A DNA stretch of 5,378 nucleotides from NCBI GenBank assembly GCA_009699795.1, contig WLNK01000060.1, positions 1-5,378 on the forward strand, read 5' to 3'. The translations under genes were made by a program, and so were the position numbers. The DNA is from Actinomycetota bacterium (lineage in GTDB: Bacteria; Actinomycetota; Actinomycetes; Nanopelagicales; Nanopelagicaceae). Positions 1-5,378 of the stretch are shown here, piece by piece. Numbering within the stretch: position 1 is the stretch's first letter; each line of letters begins with the position of its first letter. The notes beneath the pieces are model-generated. The model did no database searches and was not told where the DNA came from. It saw only the letters and a list, made by a program, of their open reading frames with translations.

Positions 1-302
1 GCGGCCCATCTAAAGGTTCTAGATTTTTGCTCAGCGGCGAGTCTCTACAAACTGGTGTTTCTATCGGCCGGAACAAGGAGAGCGATATTTTTCTCGACGA
101 CGTAACTGTCAGCAGATCCCACGCAAGAATTGCTAAAACCGTTGCAGGGATTGAGATTTCCGACTCAGGGAGCCTGAACGGAACATACGTCAACAACATC
201 TCGCTTGGGGAGAAGATTCTGGCCTCTGGCGATGAAATTCAAATTGGAAAATTTCACATGTTATTTGTTAGCTCAAGTATTCAAAGTACGAAGGAGAAGT
301 AA
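1..302 (+). CDS. garA: GarA/OdhI-type FHA-domain regulator, 5'-truncated by window edge
   Basis: This is the C-terminal part of a small forkhead-associated (FHA) protein. The frame is open from base 3 and reads GPSKGSRFLLSG, so the gene starts before the window and the TTG at 27 is not its start. FHA hallmarks are visible: the strand-loop Gly-Arg (bases 66-71), SRSHA (111-125) and the NGTYVN loop (177-194), which form the phosphothreonine-binding face. The stretch ESDIFLDDVTVSRSHA is almost identical to what I recall of mycobacterial GarA. In Mycobacterium and Corynebacterium, GarA/OdhI is a cytoplasmic switch: unphosphorylated it inhibits 2-oxoglutarate dehydrogenase, and in mycobacteria it also acts on glutamate enzymes. 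PknB/PknG-type kinases turn it off through an N-terminal Thr motif. That motif would lie outside the window, so kinase control cannot be confirmed here. The stop codon directly abuts the ftsR start, implying co-transcription and probably coupled translation. Confidence 0.93.
   Translation, partial: GPSKGSRFLLSGESLQTGVSIGRNKESDIFLDDVTVSRSHARIAKTVAGIEISDSGSLNGTYVNNISLGEKILASGDEIQIGKFHMLFVSSSIQSTKEK
291..296 (+). promoter_or_regulatory. Ribosome-binding site of ftsR, inside the end of garA
   Basis: AAGGAG lies within the last codons of garA, 6 bases before the GTG at 303. It fixes the ftsR start at that GTG, and with the garA stop touching the start codon it points to translational coupling. 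Confidence 0.75.
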
Positions 303-1022
303 GTGGGAGTTCCAGCACGCGCATATTTGAGTATTGGTGAGGTTCTTTCGAAACTCAGATCAGACTTTCCTGATATTACAATTTCGAAAATTCGTTTTCT
401 GGAATCTGAGGGCCTGATTGAGCCTCAACGCACTCCCTCCGGCTATAGAAAATTCACCGCCGTGGATTTGGATCGACTTCGTTATGTGTTACTTGCTCAG
501 CGCGATCAATATTTGCCTCTGCGAGTTATCAAGGAAAATCTAGACGCACTTGATCGCGGATTACAGCCTGCTGCGCAATCAGGGGGAGTGGCAGCACCAA
601 GGCCGAGCCTTGTTAGTCTCGATGGTGAGATATCTCCATCCTCATTCGCTCAAGGTTCCGACATCAGACTTTCCCGCGAAGAACTTCTTAAGGCCTCTGG
701 TATTTCGGATGACCAACTTATGGAACTTGAGTCGTACGGATTAATCACAATTCGTGGGCGTCACTACGACAATGACGCATTGTCTGTTGCAATGGCAGTA
801 TCTGAGTTAGCTGGATTTGGAATCGAACCCCGACATTTGCGCTCTTTTAAATCCGCAGCTGATCGCGAGATTGGTCTCATTGAACAAGTAATTACTCCAT
901 TGACTCGTCAGAAGAGCGCCGATTCAAAGGCTCGTGCGGAAGAAGTTCAAAAAGAGATTGCATCGCTCTCCGTCAGACTCCACGCAGCGCTCATTCGCGC
1001 TGGTCTAAATCGTCCTCGCTAG
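303..1022 (+). CDS. ftsR: MerR-family transcriptional regulator FtsR (Rv1828 family)
   Basis: This 239-residue cytoplasmic DNA-binding protein starts at GTG with a good ribosome-binding site. Residues 8-78 form a MerR winged helix-turn-helix: YLSIGEVLSKLR, then ITISKIRFLESEGLI and a wing with RTPSGYRKF, followed by DLDRLRYVLLAQRD and LPLRVIKENL. A poorly conserved Gly/Ala/Ser/Pro-rich linker covers about 85-120. Residues 121-200 (SREELLKASGISDDQL…GLITIRGRHYDNDAL) look like a second helix-turn-helix-like domain, as expected in the Rv1828/FtsR family rather than in metal-sensing MerR proteins. No Cys pair for metal binding is present. The C-terminal helix (about 203-235) is charged and could dimerise. 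The Corynebacterium homologue activates ftsZ transcription; that role here is by homology. Position right after garA matches mycobacteria and corynebacteria. The next gene begins 15 bases after the stop. Confidence 0.9.
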   Translation: MGVPARAYLSIGEVLSKLRSDFPDITISKIRFLESEGLIEPQRTPSGYRKFTAVDLDRLRYVLLAQRDQYLPLRVIKENLDALDRGLQPAAQSGGVAAPRPSLVSLDGEISPSSFAQGSDIRLSREELLKASGISDDQLMELESYGLITIRGRHYDNDALSVAMAVSELAGFGIEPRHLRSFKSAADREIGLIEQVITPLTRQKSADSKARAEEVQKEIASLSVRLHAALIRAGLNRPR

Positions 1023-1037
1023 ATAATTTAGCCAGTC

Positions 1038-1553
1038 ATGTATGTACGGATGGATGTTGTTGGGGTTCGAATAGAAATGCCCTCTAACCAACCCATCGTC
1101 TTACTTAAAGAAGTAGAAGGCTCAAGATTCTTGCCTATTTGGGTTGGCGCACATGAAGCGACTGCAATCGCTTTCGCCCAACAGGAGATGAATCCCAATC
1201 GACCGCTCACTCACGATCTAATGGCAGATGTTTTGACTTCAATGGATGCAACTCTGGTAGCTGTTCAAATAACCGAGATTGTTGACGGCGTTTTCTTTAG
1301 CGAACTTTTGCTGCGCAGCGCCGATGTTGCAATCAAACCAATTTCGGCAAGGCCCTCAGATGCAATTGCACTAGCCCTTCGCACGAAATCAAACATCATG
1401 GCTTCTAGCGCACTACTAGACGAGGTAGGCATCGATATCCCCGAGAGAGTAGCTGGGGCCGGGCAAGAGGGAGCCGGTGCTGGGCAAGATGTTGAGCTCG
1501 AACGATTTAGAGAATTTCTAGACCAGATAAATCCCGAGGATTTTGCCGGCTAA
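1038..1553 (+). CDS. DUF151 / bifunctional nuclease (BFN) family protein, Rv1829-like
   Basis: This 171-residue protein has the full DUF151 domain at about residues 5-135. Visible signatures are VVGVRIEMPSNQPIVLLKE, RFLPIWVGAHEATAIA, RPLTHDLMADVL and the strongly conserved ISARPSDAIALALR. The C-terminal tail VELERFREFLDQINPEDF is the conserved acidic helix of actinobacterial members. Plant BFN proteins were reported to have RNase and DNase activity; the role in actinobacteria is not settled, so nuclease activity is only a family label. The ATG at 1038 is chosen because it is the first start after ftsR and gives a typical N-terminus. There is no clear Shine-Dalgarno sequence, and the ATG at 1050 (Met5) is a possible alternative. 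Residues 140-153 contain a Gly/Ala/Gln duplication not expected in the family core. Probably co-transcribed with garA and ftsR. Confidence 0.9.
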   Translation: MYVRMDVVGVRIEMPSNQPIVLLKEVEGSRFLPIWVGAHEATAIAFAQQEMNPNRPLTHDLMADVLTSMDATLVAVQITEIVDGVFFSELLLRSADVAIKPISARPSDAIALALRTKSNIMASSALLDEVGIDIPERVAGAGQEGAGAGQDVELERFREFLDQINPEDFAG

Positions 1554-1650
1554 GTCTCGACCTCAGGTAGAGGTTTGCTTCGTGTCGGTCGTTGTATCTG
1601 GGCTTTTGCGCCTCTACCCTTGCCGTATTCCCCAGTAGAGACGAGTAAAC
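1554..1650. promoter_or_regulatory. Spacer with nested inverted repeats, candidate promoter/operator of the second MerR gene
   Basis: This is the longest gene-free stretch in the window. GGTAGAGG (1566-1573) is exactly complementary to CCTCTACC (1611-1618), with 37 bases between. The left arm also belongs to a tight inverted repeat, ACCTC-aggta-GAGGT (1560-1574). A further direct partial copy, CAGTAGAG, lies at 1633-1640, and outer arms GTCTC (1554-1558) and GAGAC (1638-1642) flank the set. There is no T-run after the right arm, so this is not a normal terminator. The spacing of the tight repeat would suit a dimeric regulator, for example an autoregulating MerR protein, but that is inference. 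I could not place a convincing -35/-10 pair. Confidence 0.4.
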
Positions 1651-2172
1651 GTGACCTCCCCAGTTACGCCAGATACAACCGCGAACGATGAAATCGGCTA
1701 TCGCGGGGCTACAGCTTGTTCAGCGGCTGGAATTTCATATCGTCAATTAGATTATTGGGCACGCACTGGTCTTGTTGAGCCAAGTGTTCGCACCGCCACT
1801 GGATCTGGAACTTCACGTCTCTATGGCTTCCGCGACATCTTGGTATTAAAGATTGTCAAGAGATTACTTGATGCAGGCGTTTCACTTCAGAATATTCGTA
1901 CCGCGGTAAATCATTTACGCAGCCGTGGAGTTACAGAACTGGAAAGCATCACTCTCATGAGTGACGGAGCCTCGATTTATGAATGTGCCAGTGCTGATGA
2001 AATTGTTGACCTCTTGCAAGGCGGTCAAGGAGTATTCGGAATTGCAGTGGGTAAAGTTTGGCATGAGGTCGAGGGTTCTCTAGCGACGCTACAAGGTGAA
2101 GTTAATGGAGTGGTAGTCGGTGGGGAAAGTAACGATGAACTTTCTATGCGTCGGAAAGCGAAAGGCGCCTAA
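1651..2172 (+). CDS. resR: MerR-family transcriptional regulator, Rv1830 (ResR/McdR) family
   Basis: This 173-residue protein is a cytoplasmic MerR-type regulator. After a Thr/Pro-rich leader (1-14), the winged helix-turn-helix spans about 17-92: YRGATACSAAGISYRQLDYWARTGLVEPS, a wing with SGTSRLYGF, then RDILVLKIVKRLLDAGVSLQNIRTAV. Residues 98-150 (ITLMSDGASIYEC…GVFGIAVGKVWHEVEGSL) match the C-terminal domain of the Rv1830 family. The charged tail after 150 looks variable. In mycobacteria, as I recall it, this protein is named ResR or McdR and affects growth and cell division; the symbol is transferred by synteny and resemblance. The GTG start at 1651 follows only a weak purine stretch (AGAGACGAG, 1637-1645). 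No sensory Cys pair is seen, so it is not a metal-sensing MerR. A spacer with inverted repeats precedes it, so it may have its own promoter. Confidence 0.85.
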   Translation: MTSPVTPDTTANDEIGYRGATACSAAGISYRQLDYWARTGLVEPSVRTATGSGTSRLYGFRDILVLKIVKRLLDAGVSLQNIRTAVNHLRSRGVTELESITLMSDGASIYECASADEIVDLLQGGQGVFGIAVGKVWHEVEGSLATLQGEVNGVVVGGESNDELSMRRKAKGA

Positions 2173-2180
2173 TACCAATA

Positions 2181-2250
2181 TTCTCTTCCCCGCAGGCGTT
2201 AGATCGCCTTTAGTTGAAATGGCTTAGCGCCACCGAACCAGGGGAGTAGT
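2181..2250 (+). promoter_or_regulatory. Possible folded leader sequestering the gcvP ribosome-binding site
   Basis: Three helices can be drawn without conflict. TTCCCC (2186-2191) can pair with the ribosome-binding site GGGGAG (2241-2246; five Watson-Crick pairs and one G·U). Two hairpins sit inside that helix: AGGCG-ttagat-CGCCT (2194-2209) and TGGC-ttagc-GCCA (2220-2232). This gives a three-way junction with the Shine-Dalgarno in its closing stem. The helices are short and no energy calculation was possible, so chance pairing is a real alternative. The element lacks the conserved cores of the glycine riboswitch and is too short for its usual form. Confidence 0.3.
2241..2246 (+). promoter_or_regulatory. 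Ribosome-binding site of gcvP
   Basis: GGGGAG lies 5 bases before the ATG at 2252 and supports that start. It is a strong site compared with those of the two genes before it. Confidence 0.75.
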
Positions 2251-2251
2251 A

Positions 2252-5113
2252 ATGAGCTTCGAGCAGGAAGCATTTCTCGGAAGACATATTGGTCCTACCG
2301 AAGAAAATGTTGCAACGATGCTGCAACTACTTGGTTACACAGATTTAGATTCCTTTACAAAAGCTGTTGTTCCACAAAGTATCGCTATCTCCGAACAGAT
2401 TGAAAAGGTTCTTCCTGCTCCAGCAACGGAAGTGGAGACAATTGCCGAACTTCGCAAACTTGCAGCGCAGAACAAGGTTCTCAAGTCCCTCATCGGAACT
2501 GGGTATTACGGAACTATTACACCGCCTGTTATAAAGCGTAATGTTTTAGAAAATCCTGCTTGGTATACCGCTTACACACCATATCAACCTGAGATATCGC
2601 AAGGTCGACTCGAAGCTCTCTTTGCTTTTCAAACCGTAGTTTCTGATCTGACTGCTTTGCCTATTTCTAACGCATCAATGCTTGATGAAGGTACAGCCGC
2701 GGCCGAAGCCATGACACTTGCAAGGAGAAATTTCAAAGGCACCGATTCTGCACTTTTTCTCATTGACAAAAATCTTCATCCTCAAACTAAGGCAGTTGTT
2801 CTAACTCGTGCCAAGCCTCTGGGCATTGTTGTAGAAGAAGTAAATGGCACCGATATATCAACATTTATTTCTCTCGATTTCTTCGGATTACTTGTGCAGT
2901 ATCCGGATACCCACGGTGAAATTAATGACTTTTCGAAAGCTGCAGAAGTTGCACACGAGAAAGGTGCGTTCTTAATTGCTGCTACAGATTTGTTAGCGCT
3001 AACGCTGTTAAAGCCACCAGGGGAGTGGGGAGCTGACATAGCCGTTGGTTCCGCCCAGCGCTTTGGTGTACCTATGGGTTTCGGTGGTCCTCATGCAGGA
3101 TTCATGGCAGTACGTAGCGGCTTAGAGAGATCTCTACCTGGGCGACTTATAGGGCAAAGCGTTGATGTGCACGGCAATCCTGCATTCCGATTGGCTTTAC
3201 AAACTCGAGAGCAACATATTCGTCGCGACAAAGCGACTAGCAATATTTGTACTGCGCAAGTGCTTCTTGCAAATATGAGCGCGTTTTATGCAATGTGGCA
3301 CGGCCCAAAGGGATTAAAACGGATTGCAGAGAGAGTAAATGGATTAACTTCCGTTCTTGCAAAATCAGGGGTAAAAATTAGTAATTCAAATTACTTTGAC
3401 ACGCTGACAATTGAAGTTGCGAATGCAAATGAAATTGCCGAAACCGCGATTGCATCTGGTTTCAATTTACGAGTACTTGATTCAAAGCATGTGAGCATCT
3501 CTCTAGATGAAACCATAACTAAAGAAAATGTGCTCCAAATAGCATCTATTTTCAAATCGAAGGTGGCTTTCGAGCCGACTAACTCTTTTGAATCAAAGTT
3601 CGTGAGAAAATCTAATTACCTAGAGCACCCGGTTTTTAACACTTATCATTCAGAAACATCAATGATGCGCTACCTACGCACCTTGGCCGATAGAGACCTA
3701 GCCCTAGATAGAACAATGATTCCACTTGGTTCTTGCACAATGAAATTAAATGCAGTCACTGAAATGGAAGCAGTAACTTGGCCAGAATTTGCTGGTCTGC
3801 ATCCTTTTGCGCCAACAAATCAAAGCGCTGGTTCAAGAAAGCTCATCGAAGAGTTATCAGAATTCCTCGTAAAAATCACAGGTTATGACGCGGTCTCTCT
3901 TCAACCAAACGCTGGAAGTCAGGGCGAATTCGCCGGTCTTTTAGCGATTCGAAATTATCATGATTCTCGTGGCGACCATGCTCGCACCATCTGCCTGATT
4001 CCATCTAGTGCTCATGGAACGAACGCTGCATCTGCCGTGATGGCCGGTATGCAGGTAATCGTTATTGAATGTGACGATAATGGAAATGTAAGCCTTGCAG
4101 ATCTCACTGAAAAAATTTCCCTGCACAAAAATGAGCTTGCAGCAATCATGGTTACTTATCCATCAACACATGGAGTATTCGAAACAGAAATATCAAATAT
4201 TTGTGCGCTCGTTCATGATGCGGGAGGCCAGGTTTATATCGATGGCGCAAATCTGAACGCGCTTGTCGGTGTTGCCCAACCTGGAAAGTTTGGTGCAGAT
4301 GTATCGCATCTAAATTTGCATAAAACTTTCTGCATTCCACATGGTGGCGGGGGACCGGGTGTAGGTCCAGTTATAACGCGTTCTCACTTAGCGCCATTTT
4401 TACCAAATCATCCACTTGACGCTCTTGCCGGTCCGTTAACTGGTCCAGGACCAATTTCTGCAGCGCCTTATGGTTCAGCAAGTATTTTGCCTATCTCTTG
4501 GGCTTACATCCGTTTAATGGGGGGAGCGGGATTAACTCGCGCTACTCAAGTTGCGATACTTTCTGCTAATTACATGGCAAAGAGGTTAAATCCTTACTTC
4601 CCGGTTCTTTACACTGGCGCTAATGGTTTAGTTGCCCATGAGTGCATTCTTGATTTACGAGAAATTACTCGAATTAGCGGAGTAACTGTCGACGATATAG
4701 CCAAGCGCCTTATGGATTTTGGATTCCATGCACCCACAATGAGTTTTCCAGTACCCGGAACATTCATGATCGAACCAACTGAATCTGAGGACGTTGTAGA
4801 AATAGATCGATTCATCGATGCGATGGCCGTTATTCATGGTGAGATACAAGAAATTATCGACGGAACTATCGCCGTTGAAGAGAGCGCACTTCGACACGCT
4901 CCACATACATCGGGCGCGGTCGTGGATTCGATGTGGGATCGCAAATATCCCCGTGAAATTGGCGCATTTCCTTCGATGTCAGATGGACTTATTGCTGGTG
5001 AGTTAATTGGTACCCGCGGAAAATATTGGCCAACTACGGGCCGCATAGATGGCGCATACGGCGATCGGAACCTTGTCTGTAGCTGTGCGCCAATTAGCTC
5101 TTACGCCGAGTAA
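2252..5113 (+). CDS. gcvP: Glycine dehydrogenase (aminomethyl-transferring), glycine cleavage P-protein
   Basis: This is the single-chain P-protein, 953 residues, the usual full length for the undivided form (E. coli about 957). It is a PLP enzyme that decarboxylates glycine and passes the aminomethyl group to lipoyl GcvH. The N-terminal half begins with FLGRHIGPTEENV and contains NASMLDEGTAAAEAM (from 140) and GSAQRFGVPMGFGGPHAGF (266-284). The C-terminal catalytic half has IPLGSCTMKLN (490-500), SSAHGTNAASA (585-595), YIDGANLNA (662-670, with Asp664 expected to contact the PLP ring) and LHKTFCIPHGGGGPGVGP, where Lys691 is the predicted PLP Schiff-base lysine. It ends with the typical GDRNLVCSC. 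All key residues are present and the frame is intact. An apparent insertion lies at about 910-922. The gene ends in tandem stops TAA-TAG. Neither gcvT nor gcvH is in the window; gcvH lies just before garA in relatives. Confidence 0.98.
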   Translation: MSFEQEAFLGRHIGPTEENVATMLQLLGYTDLDSFTKAVVPQSIAISEQIEKVLPAPATEVETIAELRKLAAQNKVLKSLIGTGYYGTITPPVIKRNVLENPAWYTAYTPYQPEISQGRLEALFAFQTVVSDLTALPISNASMLDEGTAAAEAMTLARRNFKGTDSALFLIDKNLHPQTKAVVLTRAKPLGIVVEEVNGTDISTFISLDFFGLLVQYPDTHGEINDFSKAAEVAHEKGAFLIAATDLLALTLLKPPGEWGADIAVGSAQRFGVPMGFGGPHAGFMAVRSGLERSLPGRLIGQSVDVHGNPAFRLALQTREQHIRRDKATSNICTAQVLLANMSAFYAMWHGPKGLKRIAERVNGLTSVLAKSGVKISNSNYFDTLTIEVANANEIAETAIASGFNLRVLDSKHVSISLDETITKENVLQIASIFKSKVAFEPTNSFESKFVRKSNYLEHPVFNTYHSETSMMRYLRTLADRDLALDRTMIPLGSCTMKLNAVTEMEAVTWPEFAGLHPFAPTNQSAGSRKLIEELSEFLVKITGYDAVSLQPNAGSQGEFAGLLAIRNYHDSRGDHARTICLIPSSAHGTNAASAVMAGMQVIVIECDDNGNVSLADLTEKISLHKNELAAIMVTYPSTHGVFETEISNICALVHDAGGQVYIDGANLNALVGVAQPGKFGADVSHLNLHKTFCIPHGGGGPGVGPVITRSHLAPFLPNHPLDALAGPLTGPGPISAAPYGSASILPISWAYIRLMGGAGLTRATQVAILSANYMAKRLNPYFPVLYTGANGLVAHECILDLREITRISGVTVDDIAKRLMDFGFHAPTMSFPVPGTFMIEPTESEDVVEIDRFIDAMAVIHGEIQEIIDGTIAVEESALRHAPHTSGAVVDSMWDRKYPREIGAFPSMSDGLIAGELIGTRGKYWPTTGRIDGAYGDRNLVCSCAPISSYAE

Positions 5114-5125
5114 TAGGGCTGGGGA

Positions 5126-5155
5126 GAGGTCAGGACGAGCCTGATTTGGTTTAGT
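5126..5155 (+). terminator. Weak terminator-like hairpin after gcvP
   Basis: TCAGG-acgag-CCTGA (5130-5144) forms a 5-bp stem that can be lengthened as RNA by G·U and A-U pairs from 5127 to 5147, followed by the imperfect T-run TTTGGTTTAGTT. A second AT-rich near-palindrome, GTTA-a-CAT-a-ATG-TAAC (5154-5169), lies between it and the lnt stop. A terminator is expected between these convergent genes, but neither stem is strong. Confidence 0.4.
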
Positions 5156-5169
5156 TAACATAATGTAAC

Positions 5170-5378
5170 TTATCGGCGATATCTACCTGTAAGCCTACGA
5201 CTGATCACGCCGATCAGAATCAAAGCGCAGGCAATGAGGACCCATCCATGCCCTTGCAACCTATCCGAAAGAGTTTGATTTCTATTTTCGTGAAGAGTTC
5301 CGTAAATAATTGAGGAAACGTTTTCTTTGCTTCTGGTGATCACCTTGCCGTTATTGTCGATAAGAGCCGAAATACCTA
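5170..5378 (-). CDS. lnt: Apolipoprotein N-acyltransferase, C-terminal end (5' part outside window)
   Basis: Read on the minus strand from the right edge, an open frame of 68 codons ends at TAA (5172-5170). It begins GISALIDNNGKVI, the conserved strand near the end of the Lnt nitrilase-like domain (compare NNGITAFIGPQGEI in E. coli Lnt). The polar segment SSIIYGTLHENRNQTLSDRL follows, where Lnt proteins usually have a motif like GLTPYARTG. Then comes the final membrane helix (GWVLIACALILIGVIS, about 45-60 of the visible part) and a basic tail RRLTGRYRR, consistent with a cytoplasmic C-terminus. Lnt adds the third acyl chain to lipoproteins at the outer face of the cytoplasmic membrane. The catalytic Glu-Lys-Cys residues lie outside the window, so activity cannot be judged. 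The gene converges on gcvP with 56 bases between stop codons. Identification rests on a short segment, but both the motif and the topology fit. Confidence 0.8.
   Translation of the reverse strand, partial: GISALIDNNGKVITRSKENVSSIIYGTLHENRNQTLSDRLQGHGWVLIACALILIGVISRRLTGRYRR

Noticed and set aside
27..302. A complete 91-residue FHA protein starting at TTG 27
   Set aside because: The frame stays open to the left edge and encodes conserved GarA sequence (GPSKGSRF) before this codon, so the gene is truncated by the window.
550..744. Open frame of 64 codons inside ftsR
   Set aside because: It overlaps a well-supported gene in another frame, has no family resemblance and no ribosome-binding site of note.
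303..2172. Metal- or redox-sensing role for the two MerR proteins
   Set aside because: Neither carries the C-terminal cysteine arrangement of metal- or redox-sensing MerR proteins, and both match the Rv1828 and Rv1830 families better.
2179..2184. TATTCT as a -10 box for a gcvP promoter
   Set aside because: It fits the TANNNT pattern, but there is no recognisable -35 about 17 bases upstream, and one such hexamer is expected by chance. It would also start the transcript too late to include the TTCCCC arm.
2173..2251. Glycine riboswitch before gcvP
   Set aside because: The spacer is only 79 bases and I cannot find the conserved glycine aptamer core motifs; the loose resemblance of CACCGAACC to one core element is not enough.
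2782..3039. Minus-strand open frame of 85 codons within gcvP, and similar ones at 4609-4815, 4655-4906 and 4834-5046
   Set aside because: All lie antisense to conserved GcvP sequence, and their translations show no recognisable domain. They are shadow frames.

Overview
The window is a chromosomal segment from an actinobacterium. The order garA – ftsR – DUF151 'bifunctional nuclease' – MerR regulator – gcvP matches the Mycobacterium tuberculosis block from Rv1827 (GarA) to Rv1832 (GcvB), as I recall it. The proteins carry the actinobacterial signatures of these families. Base composition is moderate (mid-40s % GC by eye), unlike high-GC soil actinomycetes. Together with very short spacers this would suit a streamlined aquatic lineage such as Nanopelagicales (acI), but that placement is inference.

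Layout, left to right on the + strand: the 3' part of garA, an FHA-domain metabolic switch whose start lies before the window; ftsR, a MerR-type regulator that follows garA directly; a DUF151/BFN protein; a 97-bp spacer with an exact 8-bp inverted repeat; a second MerR-type regulator, orthologous by position and sequence to Rv1830 (ResR/McdR); a 79-bp spacer that can be drawn as a folded leader covering the gcvP ribosome-binding site; and full-length gcvP, the glycine decarboxylase P-protein. The convergent minus-strand gene entering from the right edge is the C-terminal 68 codons of lnt (apolipoprotein N-acyltransferase). The 56-bp spacer between the two stop codons holds a weak hairpin.

Functionally, the block joins control of 2-oxoglutarate and glutamate metabolism (GarA), two regulators linked in relatives to growth and cell division (FtsR and the Rv1830 family), and glycine catabolism to one-carbon units (GcvP). 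In relatives gcvH lies immediately before garA, so the glycine cleavage system may bracket the regulators here too, just beyond the left edge. I see no mobile element, CRISPR array, tRNA or rRNA, and no sign of a novel defence or biosynthetic system. The points most worth checking are the two structured spacers, a short insertion near the GcvP C-terminus, and a small tandem duplication in the DUF151 protein.
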